From: an uncultured Treponema sp.
GTDB taxonomy: Bacteria > Spirochaetota > Spirochaetia > Treponematales > Treponemataceae
Assembly (NCBI GenBank): GCA_947165895.1
Contig: CAMVCB010000005.1
Span: 310,001-374,000 of the forward strand
DNA length: 64,000 bases
Direction of reading: 5' to 3'
Each line of letters begins with the position of its first letter. Position 1 is the first letter of the stretch. This document shows positions 26,569 to 34,033 of this stretch, one piece after another. The notes under the pieces are model-generated. The model saw only the letters and a list, made by a program, of their open reading frames with translations, did no database searches and was not told where the DNA came from. A program made the translations under genes and the position numbers.

Positions 26569-27375
26569 ATGACAAAAAAAACTGCAAGATTGATTCTTTG
26601 TATTTTGATTTTCTTCCTCTCCCTTCCTGCAGTTTTTGCAAAAGCTTCAAAAGAAGTTTCGTATTTTGACGTAATAATCCAGAAGCAGAATGAAGTGTCT
26701 TTGCTATATGAGGATTTTTATTCCCTTCGTGCTAAGGGAGATGTAAAAAAAGTTGATATTGCAGCCGAGCTTGAAGTTGGAAAGTACCGCTACAAAATTG
26801 AAGAATCTGAATGGTACTATTTTGAAATTGAAGATGAAAGTAAAAAGAAAGTCCATCCTCTTGATTTTAATTTGAGTCTGGGTTATGCCTGCCCTGTAAT
26901 TCTTTTTGATGATGTAATTCCCGATTATATGGAAAAACGCTGCTGGCCTTTAAGCGGCACTGCAAATATTGAAATTCTTCCTGTAAAAACACCTGCCGGC
27001 AATTTTGGCATTGCCATAAAAGGATTTTATTCCCGGATGGAAAAAGAATACTCTGGCTACAGGATTTCGGGTAACCTTATTTCCGCCTATCTTGATTTAG
27101 TCTGGCAGCTTCCTTTGAACCGGGTATTTGTTTTTGATTTACATGCCGGCGCCGGCGGAATCCTCTTCCATAATTTTGAAGTGAATTATGACAATCTGAT
27201 TACGACAAAAAAAATGAACAGTCTGGATTTGAGTCTGGACGGTGGACTTGCCCTGAAAGTATTTTTTACAAGGCACTTTTTCCTTAGAAGCGCAGCTGAC
27301 TTTACCTATTCAATTATGTCAGATATGACGCTGGGACAGATAATCCCGGAAGTCAGCCTTGGCTTACACTTCTAA
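26569..27375 (+). CDS. Predicted outer-membrane beta-barrel protein
   Basis: A 268-residue exported protein with a signal peptide (1-24, ending PAVFAKA). The rest alternates aromatic/hydrophobic and polar residues in 10-residue strands, such as AAELEVGKYRYKI, DFNLSLGYACPVILF, NRVFVFDLHAGAGG and FFLRSAADFTYSI. It ends in GLHF with the terminal Phe typical of outer-membrane barrels. Function is unknown. It is the last gene of the cyclase-FecR operon, separated from the PAS gene by 5 bases, and is followed by a strong terminator. Confidence 0.68.
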   Translation: MTKKTARLILCILIFFLSLPAVFAKASKEVSYFDVIIQKQNEVSLLYEDFYSLRAKGDVKKVDIAAELEVGKYRYKIEESEWYYFEIEDESKKKVHPLDFNLSLGYACPVILFDDVIPDYMEKRCWPLSGTANIEILPVKTPAGNFGIAIKGFYSRMEKEYSGYRISGNLISAYLDLVWQLPLNRVFVFDLHAGAGGILFHNFEVNYDNLITTKKMNSLDLSLDGGLALKVFFTRHFFLRSAADFTYSIMSDMTLGQIIPEVSLGLHF

Positions 27376-27377
27376 AA

Positions 27378-27425
27378 GAAAATCCGGACTGATATTTATC
27401 AGCTTATCAGCCCCGGATTTTTGTT
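27378..27425. terminator. Bidirectional terminator
   Basis: AAATCCGG pairs with CCGGATTT, with T and A runs outside. The loop holds a second short repeat (CTGATA...TATCAG). It serves the barrel gene and the convergent phosphatase gene. Confidence 0.75.
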
Positions 27426-27439
27426 GTTACATTAATTTT

Positions 27440-29098
27440 TTACTTTCTGCCCTTGTATTTTATGGCCAGCATGGTAAGGTCATCAAACTGAGGTGCTGAG
27501 CCCACAAATTTATCAACTTCACTTCGAACATTAGAAAGCAAATCCTCTGGGGAAGCGTCTGCATTGATGTTAAGAGCATTTTTCAAACGGTCTAACTCAA
27601 AGAGCTTTTCATCTGCATTTGTCGCTTCAGGAACGCCGTCTGTATAAATAAAGAGAGTTGAACCTTTTTCAAGGGCAATTTCATAATCTTTATACTTTGC
27701 ACCTTCAAAGCCCGCAAGAACTAGTCCGTGCTTGTCCTGTACAAACTCGAAGTCTTTTCCCGGCTGGCGGACAACAGGATATTCGTGACCGGCATTTGCG
27801 GCTTTCAGAATGCCCGTGTTCAAATCAAGAATTCCAAGCCATACAGTTACGAAGAGATTTGCCTCATTTCCTTCACAGAGCTGATTGTTTGCATCCTGCA
27901 GAACTTCGGAAGGAAGGGGAAGGGAGCCGAATAAAGCCCGGTTTTTGATAATAGTCTTTGAAATCGCCATGAAAAGGGCTGCCGGAACTCCTTTGCCCGA
28001 AACATCAGCCATAACAAGGGCCAGGTGGTCCTCATCAATGAAGAAGAAATCATAGAAATCTCCGCCGACTTCCTTTGCAGGAGTCATAGATGCTGCAAGT
28101 TCAAAATCACTTCGGTTTGAAAATTCCTTGTCTATGCGGGGAAGCATGTCTGCCTGAATTTTTGTTGCTACATTTAAATCGGTAGAAATGCGTTCAAGCT
28201 CCTTTGTCTCTGTAAGAAGCCTCTGCATGTAATTTTTTGTGTCTGTGGCCATGCTGATAAGGCTTTTTGCAAGGCTTTGAATTTCATCTTTTGTCTGAAT
28301 GTCTGGGTCTTTGAATTTAAGACTTTCGAGGTCATCACCGTTAGCCTTCTGAACAAAATCAGAGGCCGAATGCTGCAATCTTTTAAGAGGATAAATTACG
28401 CGGCGGTTGAGCCAGAGAATCAGAATTAAGATGAAGAAAACCGCAAGAATAAAGCCGGCTACAAAAATTCTTACAGGGTAGACCCGCAGGGTCACATCAA
28501 TATCTGTCATGTTGATGTCAACGCTCATTACGCCAAGAGCTTTTCCTGCAGAATTGCGGACAACTATCGAGGTCGTGTAAACGCTGCCCCATTCTGTTTT
28601 GTTGGGATAATACCAGTATTCTCCGGGCTTGCTGTTCATGTAAAAATCAAGATATTTTTGAGCAACCTCAGGCGGATATTCAGTGCCGCTCAGCTTTCCA
28701 AGTCTTACAATGTCTTCTCCCCGGTCTTTATATGCCTGATATTCCTGCTCTGTGTTGCCTGTACAGATGTATTGCATGTTGTTATTTTTTTCTGTATTTA
28801 GTGGTACAAGCATGTAAAGCCAGTTGATTTTTGCATTGCTTTTTATATAGTCCATCCGCTTTCTCAATCTCAAAAGAGCTTCATCCTCTTCATTTTTTTG
28901 AATTGACTGGTCAAGTGCATCCCAGTCAAAGCCATTTACCGCAAGATTCAGGGTGAAAACTTCATAATCTTTATACTTCTGAATCATGCCCAGATAATAA
29001 GTTTGATAGCCTACAAATCCCAGACAGATTGAAAGCAGGATTGTAAAAATTTCAACTGCAAGAGACAGACTTGTGTTTAATTTCTTTTTTGTATCCAT
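27440..29098 (-). CDS. Membrane sensor PP2C/SpoIIE-type serine phosphatase
   Basis: RsbU-like phosphatase of 552 residues. The layout is membrane segment 1 (about 12-34), an extracytoplasmic Cache-like sensor (35-205), membrane segment 2 (about 210-232), a HAMP/linker helix and a PP2C domain from about 315. Metal-binding motifs are PAKEVGGDFYDFF, MADVSGKGVPAALFMA, FIYTDGVPEATN and the terminal FDDLTMLAI. It should dephosphorylate an anti-sigma-factor antagonist type protein, although no RsbV/RsbW gene is present here. It is the third gene of a trio, 12 bases after the MFS fusion, and probably shares its signal. Confidence 0.88.
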   Translation of the reverse strand: MDTKKKLNTSLSLAVEIFTILLSICLGFVGYQTYYLGMIQKYKDYEVFTLNLAVNGFDWDALDQSIQKNEEDEALLRLRKRMDYIKSNAKINWLYMLVPLNTEKNNNMQYICTGNTEQEYQAYKDRGEDIVRLGKLSGTEYPPEVAQKYLDFYMNSKPGEYWYYPNKTEWGSVYTTSIVVRNSAGKALGVMSVDINMTDIDVTLRVYPVRIFVAGFILAVFFILILILWLNRRVIYPLKRLQHSASDFVQKANGDDLESLKFKDPDIQTKDEIQSLAKSLISMATDTKNYMQRLLTETKELERISTDLNVATKIQADMLPRIDKEFSNRSDFELAASMTPAKEVGGDFYDFFFIDEDHLALVMADVSGKGVPAALFMAISKTIIKNRALFGSLPLPSEVLQDANNQLCEGNEANLFVTVWLGILDLNTGILKAANAGHEYPVVRQPGKDFEFVQDKHGLVLAGFEGAKYKDYEIALEKGSTLFIYTDGVPEATNADEKLFELDRLKNALNINADASPEDLLSNVRSEVDKFVGSAPQFDDLTMLAIKYKGRK

Positions 29099-29110
29099 GA
29101 GATTCCTCCA

Positions 29111-31987
29111 TTATTTTTTTAGGATTGAAAAATTTATTACTATGTGAAGAATGCTTAACAGCAGCAGCACTCCCGCAAATATGACTGTTGATACAATGAC
29201 GTTTCTGGAAAGAAAAACCAGAGCCATCATTGCAGGACCAAAAGACTGTCCGATAAAATCTGTGAAATTAAATACGCCCATAGCATCGGCTATGCCATAT
29301 TCCTCACATTCATCAAGAAGTGAGAATTGAGTCTGCAAAACAGAACGCCCAAAGCCGTTTGAAAGTCCGAGTACAAAAATTGCAGCCAGAAGTCCTGTAA
29401 GGTTTCCTATAAATGCATAAAGAAGAACGGCAAAGGCATTTAAGAGCACCGGTGTGTAAGGGCTCATGCTGCCTGTTTTTTTAATAACCCATTTTGTCAG
29501 TCCGTTACCAAGATAAATTGCAAAGAAGGAATAAAGCATCATCAGGGCTGCAACAGCGACTTCACTTAGCCCGTGCGTATCAGAATAAAGAGGCAGATAA
29601 TAGTAAATAAATCCTCCCATCAGTGCAAAAGGCGCCTGTATCAGGATGATAAAAGACCAGATTCGTTTTTTAAGGATAAAGGGCAGAACTCTTCCGAATG
29701 TCCGCTTTTCCTTAGTCTCTTGAGGGGTAGCCGGGCTGGAATCAAGACCAAGGGTACGCCAGAAAATAATAAAGAGCAGGGCGGAAAAAATCCACATGGC
29801 CGAGACAAGAGGGAAGATTAGCTGCCGTCCTATTGTAGAAGCAAGTGCCGCACCAAAGAGCATACCGAAGTTGATTCCCGAAATTTGTGCTGCATTGTAA
29901 GCAACATAGCCTGAGGCCCGGTTTTTAGGGCTTGGAATCTGCGAAACCATGAGGTACATTGAATTTGTAGTAAGTCCGACTCCGATTCCGTCAATCACAA
30001 GGGCAAGAAAAAGCAGGGGATAGGACAAAGGAAAAGTAAAGATTATCAGATTGCTTGCTGCCGACAAAAATGTACCGGCTGCGATTATTTTTTTACAGCC
30101 AAAGCGGCGGATAATGCCTTCGCAGAAAAGAGCCATCAGGCCGATTATGAAAAGGTTTACCGAGATTGGAAGGGCAGCCGCAAATTTTACCATTCCGTCG
30201 CCAAGAGATTCGAAGGCACCCCGGGTAATTACCATTGGCAGGAAGGTTGTCGTCATGTTGTAAGCAGCAAAAAGGGCAAAAACTATCAGGCGGATGTAGT
30301 AATGAGGGAAGATTTTGGTCTCAAGACCGGAACGGGATTTTTCTTCCTTTGCTTCAAGCTCTGCCCGGGATTTTGAAAGGATGTAGGAAAGTGCTTCTCC
30401 CATCAAAAGCCAGACGAAAATCAGGGTGACTACAAGTCCCAGCAGAACGCTTTTTTTCATGCCGGTTATTTTATCGTTCAGCATGAAATTTTCGGTCATC
30501 ACGGATACAACACCACAAACCTTTCCGTAGTCATTGATTACAGGAACCGAAACATAAGTATAGGATGCCGAAGTATCATCCTTACTGGAATGGACGGCGC
30601 GGGCAGTTTCATAAATCTGCTTTATTTCTTCGGTTTCACCCTGGGTAAGAGGATAGAATGTTCCGATTGCCTGATCCAGATAGGCACAGGCATAAGCCCC
30701 GTGAGTTTCATCATATTTAAAAATATCACAGTAAACATTACGGTTTACATCAAGATTACAGTCAATTACATCTTCCATGCTGGAAATCATCTGCCGGTAT
30801 TCTTCAGAAGCAAAGTCAGCTGCCTGGTGAATTGAATCAAGAGTTGCCGGACGAATAATGTTTGCCACTGAATAAGCCATGTTTTCCATCTGAGCAAGAA
30901 TCTGACCGCTCATGACCTTTGAAAACTCATTAGTCAGCTTAAAGGTAACAGTTCCTGCTACTGCCATAGCAACGATAACTGTATAAATACTGATTCTCTG
31001 AATAATCTGGAGATTGCTGTTCAGAAAGGCAAGAATTCCTACGGCAAGGAATAATAGTGACGAAATGACAAAAAGAATTAATATTAATAGAAGAAAAAAC
31101 TGTTTTTTCAAAATAGAAGTATTTTTTACAGGATCTTCAATTGAAAACAAAGAAACTGGAGATACTGTGGTAAAGCCGCTGGCTGTCAGAACCCTTTTTT
31201 TTTCTCCAGTCTGAAGGTTAAGTTTTATTACTCCGTCGGAATAAAGGTCAGAATACAAAAGTGAATCTTTTCCATCGCTTTCTATCCAGTTTGGAAACTC
31301 ATTGTGAGCGGCGCTGTAAATGAGTTCAAGTCTGCTTTTATAAAGGCGGAATAAACGTCCGGCCTTGTCCAGCATAAAAATTTTTCCATCCGGACATTGA
31401 GCCATATCGTTTACAAAATTGAAGGCATCTGTATAAGGAAATTCTGTTTTTGACACTTCTCCAGTCTCAATGTTGAAGCTGGCTGTGCAAATCGAATTTT
31501 TATTTTTTTCAGCATAATTGATTTTTCCTTCCGTCACAGAAAGAAGCATGATTTTGTGCTTGTTGACCATTTTTTCGTATCTCGTATCGAGGTAAGTTGC
31601 CTTGTAATGGCCGTCAGCATCGTAAACAAGCACTGCTTCCCGGGAAATTCTGTTTCCATCCCAGGCACCCTCCTTTACATAGACATTTCCTTCTTCATCA
31701 ACTAAAAAATCATCGGCATAGAAAAAACTGTCAGGCTGTCTGCCTGGTGGTGGCAGAACATGACGGACGGTATTTGATTCCTTTTCTACAACAATGATTC
31801 GTGTCCTCTGGTTATCGAGAATATAGCGAAGCGGACCGTAATCACGTACGATATATGGTGAATCAAGTTTAATTTCTTTTGAAACCGGAAATTCAATTTC
31901 ATTTTTATGAAAAAAACAGACCAGACCAAAAATAAGCGAAAGTATAAAAAGTCCTAAAGGCAAAAGCTTTTTTTTAGCGTTTATCAT
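29111..31987 (-). CDS. Fusion of periplasmic propeller-like domain, sensor domain and MFS transporter
   Basis: A 958-residue polytopic protein with unusual architecture. One membrane segment (about 10-27) precedes an NHL/beta-propeller-like region (about 40-290; FLVDEEGNVYVKEG, DMAQCPDGKIFMLDKAGRLF). Two membrane segments, a Cache-like sensor (about 355-505; YTYVSVPVINDYGKVCGVVSV) and another membrane segment follow. The last 400 residues make a 12-segment major facilitator core (IRRFGCKK between segments 2 and 3, GIGVGLTTNSMYLMVSQIPSP). Substrate is unknown. Its start overlaps the upstream gene by 14 bases and the phosphatase follows 12 bases after its stop, so the three form an operon. Confidence 0.78.
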   Translation of the reverse strand: MINAKKKLLPLGLFILSLIFGLVCFFHKNEIEFPVSKEIKLDSPYIVRDYGPLRYILDNQRTRIIVVEKESNTVRHVLPPPGRQPDSFFYADDFLVDEEGNVYVKEGAWDGNRISREAVLVYDADGHYKATYLDTRYEKMVNKHKIMLLSVTEGKINYAEKNKNSICTASFNIETGEVSKTEFPYTDAFNFVNDMAQCPDGKIFMLDKAGRLFRLYKSRLELIYSAAHNEFPNWIESDGKDSLLYSDLYSDGVIKLNLQTGEKKRVLTASGFTTVSPVSLFSIEDPVKNTSILKKQFFLLLILILFVISSLLFLAVGILAFLNSNLQIIQRISIYTVIVAMAVAGTVTFKLTNEFSKVMSGQILAQMENMAYSVANIIRPATLDSIHQAADFASEEYRQMISSMEDVIDCNLDVNRNVYCDIFKYDETHGAYACAYLDQAIGTFYPLTQGETEEIKQIYETARAVHSSKDDTSASYTYVSVPVINDYGKVCGVVSVMTENFMLNDKITGMKKSVLLGLVVTLIFVWLLMGEALSYILSKSRAELEAKEEKSRSGLETKIFPHYYIRLIVFALFAAYNMTTTFLPMVITRGAFESLGDGMVKFAAALPISVNLFIIGLMALFCEGIIRRFGCKKIIAAGTFLSAASNLIIFTFPLSYPLLFLALVIDGIGVGLTTNSMYLMVSQIPSPKNRASGYVAYNAAQISGINFGMLFGAALASTIGRQLIFPLVSAMWIFSALLFIIFWRTLGLDSSPATPQETKEKRTFGRVLPFILKKRIWSFIILIQAPFALMGGFIYYYLPLYSDTHGLSEVAVAALMMLYSFFAIYLGNGLTKWVIKKTGSMSPYTPVLLNAFAVLLYAFIGNLTGLLAAIFVLGLSNGFGRSVLQTQFSLLDECEEYGIADAMGVFNFTDFIGQSFGPAMMALVFLSRNVIVSTVIFAGVLLLLSILHIVINFSILKK

Positions 31988-33323
31988 AATCTTCCTTTTT
32001 TATGTATTCCTTGTATTGAGTTTCGGTTGAAAAAAGTGTGCGCCAGCCGTCTGAACTCATTCTGATGGGATACAAAAGGGCGGCCAGTTTTATTTCGCCC
32101 TTGTGCATTTTGCGGCATTTCCAGAAGGAATCTGTTTCGCCCAGATAATCGACTTCAAGAATATTCCTGACTCCGTAGAAATAGAAGGGCAGGGCCGGCA
32201 GGGTGATGTAATCCTTAACAGACTCAATTTTTTCCTGAATGCCGGAAATTATTCTATTTGTTGATGGTTTTTGTACGAATGGTTCACGCTTTTCGTAATA
32301 TAAATTCAAAAGTTCTTTTGTTTCGCCGCTCATCAGCATGCATTCAACGTCGGGGTATTTTCTTTTGAAGAATTCAAAAAGTTCTTCGTACATTTTGATG
32401 ACAGGGCGCGCAACTTCCCTGAAGCGTTCATGAGCCCTTCGGCGGATTTCTTCCGGCAAAGGCTGTAGCATTGCATCCAGATATTTCTGGTAGGAGGCAT
32501 CGACAATAGGAAGGGTAAGAACCGAGCCAGTTGCACTTGCAAGCTCAAAAAGATAGAGGACGCTGTCAAATTCCTCTGTGGTAAGAAGGCTTTTGTGGCT
32601 TATAAAAGAAATGTCAGTGACATTCTGAGCGTTTTCTTTTGTGAACTCAGCTTCCTGTGAAACTTTGTCTTCAGCACTGCGGCGGCGGGTCGTAAAATCG
32701 TAAATTTTCTGACTTCCATCTTTTAGGGTCCAGATCATATCAACCTCATGCTCTCCAAAAAAACAGGGGCCGCCTGTGATTGCTGTTTTTTCACCATTAG
32801 CTACAGCCCGGGCAAAATCTTCAAGTCCTGCAGTAAAATATGGCATCTGTTCTTTAAATGGCCAGCGTACTTTTTTAAATTGAGGAAGCTTATCTTCGAC
32901 TGTCTTAAAATCATTAATTTCTACAAAGGTTTTGTAGATGATGGAGGAGCCTTTACTCGCCTTTGATAAATCAATCTTTGAAAGAATTTCCTTTTTACGG
33001 GTGCGAAGTTCCTTGATTCTGTCTTTGTTTGCAATTGTATCACCGGAATTCTTGTAGCTTTTTATTTCTGAGTTGATTTTTTCGACTTCGATTCTGTCAT
33101 TTTCTTCAAGAAGATTTTCGGCATTATTTAAATCCGCTGCTTTACCCCTGGCGATTTCGAAAAAATTTGCAGCACTAAAAGGCCAGCGGATAAAATCATT
33201 TGAAGAATTTTTGTAAATCGTGTCGCTTTGTTTTACACCCAGCGAAGCCAGAAGACTCTGAGTTGAGTAAATATCCTTTCCATGAACATAAAAGTACTCT
33301 TCGTTGTGTTCGCGGTTTTCCAT
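31974..33323 (-). CDS. Unrecognised cytoplasmic protein, first gene of the MFS-phosphatase trio
   Basis: A 449-residue soluble protein without signal peptide or membrane segment. I recognise no family. Features are a charged Lys/Glu coiled-coil stretch near 75-125, ITGGPCFFGEHEVDMIWTL with IYDFTTRRRS near 200-225, and a Phe/Arg-rich helical part (HERFREVARPVIKMYEELFEFFKRKYPD). A C-terminal ILEVDYLGETDSFWKC is also visible. The frame can be extended to 33548, but the extension translates a terminator and the repeat element, so I start at MENREHNEEY. That ATG has no ribosome site and lies 7 bases after TGCTATAAT. Confidence 0.7.
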   Translation of the reverse strand: MENREHNEEYFYVHGKDIYSTQSLLASLGVKQSDTIYKNSSNDFIRWPFSAANFFEIARGKAADLNNAENLLEENDRIEVEKINSEIKSYKNSGDTIANKDRIKELRTRKKEILSKIDLSKASKGSSIIYKTFVEINDFKTVEDKLPQFKKVRWPFKEQMPYFTAGLEDFARAVANGEKTAITGGPCFFGEHEVDMIWTLKDGSQKIYDFTTRRRSAEDKVSQEAEFTKENAQNVTDISFISHKSLLTTEEFDSVLYLFELASATGSVLTLPIVDASYQKYLDAMLQPLPEEIRRRAHERFREVARPVIKMYEELFEFFKRKYPDVECMLMSGETKELLNLYYEKREPFVQKPSTNRIISGIQEKIESVKDYITLPALPFYFYGVRNILEVDYLGETDSFWKCRKMHKGEIKLAALLYPIRMSSDGWRTLFSTETQYKEYIKKEDYDKR

Positions 33324-33330
33324 AAAGAAA

Positions 33331-33339
33331 ATTATAGCA
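33331..33339 (-). promoter_or_regulatory. Extended -10 promoter placed for a leaderless message
   Basis: On the minus strand TGCTATAAT is a perfect extended -10. TTTCTTT and the ATG of the unrecognised gene follow. Predicted transcription starts at the start codon. Confidence 0.65.
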
Positions 33340-33393
33340 CAGGAATATGGAATTTGCTTATATTTATTTCTGCTTTTGATTTGGTAATGCAGA

Positions 33394-33426
33394 TAAAAAA
33401 AGAGCTGCTGATATCTCAGAAGCTCC
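33394..33426 (-). terminator. Terminator copy next to the repeat element
   Basis: On the minus strand GAGCTTCTGA-GATA-TCAGCAGCTC is followed by seven T. It is a near copy of the tRNA-Pro terminator, carried with the duplicated tRNA 3' end. It would shield the downstream gene from tRNA transcription. Confidence 0.65.
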
Positions 33427-33452
33427 CTTTTAGGTTGGGTATGCTGGATTCG
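33416..33452 (-). repeat. Duplicate of tRNA-Pro 3' end and flank
   Basis: These 37 bases match 33615-33651 at 35 positions. They cover part of the T arm, the 3' acceptor strand and the start of the terminator of the neighbouring tRNA-Pro. The 5' part of the tRNA is missing, so it is not a functional gene. Confidence 0.85.
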
Positions 33453-33568
33453 GCTTTCAGTCGTCAACATCGTGTTGCCTCCTTTCAGCCCGCCTGCGTT
33501 CGCTGACGCGTGCATCCATGCACGCTTTTCGCCTGACGGCGCGCTCACTTCGTTTCGAATCCAGCATA
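33440..33568. repeat. 129-bp palindromic element with 13-bp inverted ends
   Basis: TATGCTGGATTCG at one end is the exact inverse of CGAATCCAGCATA at the other. The ends correspond to the T-arm and acceptor sequence of tRNA-Pro. The 103-base interior is much richer in G and C than the surroundings and holds a perfect hairpin, GCGTGCAT-CC-ATGCACGC (33508-33525). This element, with the flanking terminators, fills the only gene-free stretch over 300 bases. No protein gene is credible in it. Confidence 0.75.
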
Positions 33569-33589
33569 ATTATTTATTAATGCAGGTTA

Positions 33590-33626
33590 AAAAATAAAGA
33601 GCTCCTGATTGTTTTCAGAAGCTCCC
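33590..33626 (-). terminator. Terminator of tRNA-Pro
   Basis: On the minus strand GAGCTTCTGA pairs with TCAGGAGCTC, followed by TTTATTTTTT. It starts 8 bases after the tRNA 3' end. Confidence 0.75.
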
Positions 33627-33633
33627 TTTTAGG

Positions 33634-33706
33634 TCGGGTATACTGGATTCGAACCAGCGACCTCAACGTCCCGAACGTCGCGCGCTACCAGCTGCGCTAA
33701 TACCCG
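33634..33706 (-). tRNA. tRNA-Pro (CGG)
   Basis: The 73 bases fold as a cloverleaf. The acceptor is CGGGTAT/ATACCCG with discriminator A. D stem is GCGC/GCGC, anticodon stem CGACG/CGTTG with loop TTCGGGA (anticodon CGG), and T stem GCTGG/CCAGT with loop TTCGAAT. The 3' CCA is not encoded (A, C, C, T follow). The C1-G72 pair is typical of bacterial proline tRNA. Confidence 0.95.
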
Positions 33707-33740
33707 TAAAAAACTTAAAGTGTGAGGCGGAACTTATGGT

Positions 33741-33780
33741 CGCTGGAAGCGAACTCAAGGTCCCGAAGTGGAAGCAACCA
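33741..33780 (-). other. Degenerate tRNA-Pro-like fragment
   Basis: Bases 33748-33767 match the anticodon-loop to variable-loop part of the adjacent tRNA-Pro at 18 of 20 positions, with the TTCGGGA loop intact. Flanking bases do not complete a cloverleaf. It looks like a decayed duplicate lying between the two tRNA genes. Confidence 0.5.
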
Positions 33781-33795
33781 TAGCTTCCTTTGCAT

Positions 33796-33828
33796 AATAA
33801 AAAAGCCTTCCGGATTTGGAAGGCTTTA
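33796..33828 (-). terminator. Terminator of tRNA-Asp
   Basis: On the minus strand AAGCCTTCC pairs with GGAAGGCTT around a 6-base loop, followed by a T run. It begins directly after the tRNA 3' end. Confidence 0.8.
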
Positions 33829-33829
33829 G

Positions 33830-33903
33830 CGCGAGTGACGGGGCTCGAACCCGTGATCTCCGGCGTGACAGGCCAGCGCGATAACCAGCTTCGCTACACC
33901 CGC
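33830..33903 (-). tRNA. tRNA-Asp (GTC)
   Basis: The 74 bases fold as a cloverleaf. Acceptor is GCGGGTG/CACTCGC with one G-T pair and discriminator G. D stem is GCGA/TCGC, anticodon stem CTGGC/GCCGG with loop CTGTCAC (anticodon GTC), and T stem ACGGG/CCCGT with loop TTCGAGC. The CCA end is not encoded. Discriminator G fits aspartate identity. Confidence 0.95.
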
Positions 33904-34018
33904 GTGATGTTTAATAATATATACTCTTCACTTATTTTGGTCAATAGGTCAAAAGCGAATTTTTCAAAAAAAGTTATTTTTTTTCATTTTTTTTCGCTTT
34001 GCCTGCCGCCTCTTCTGG

Positions 34019-34027
34019 TGCTATATT
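34019..34027 (+). promoter_or_regulatory. Extended -10 promoter placed for leaderless recX
   Basis: TGCTATATT is an extended -10. TATCCT (6 bases) and the recX ATG follow, with no ribosome site between. Confidence 0.55.
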
Positions 34028-34033
34028 TATCCT

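Noticed and set aside
33324-33548. N-terminal extension of the unrecognised 449-residue protein
   Set aside because: The extra codons translate the repeat element, a terminator hairpin and the promoter. The ATG at 33323 follows an extended -10.
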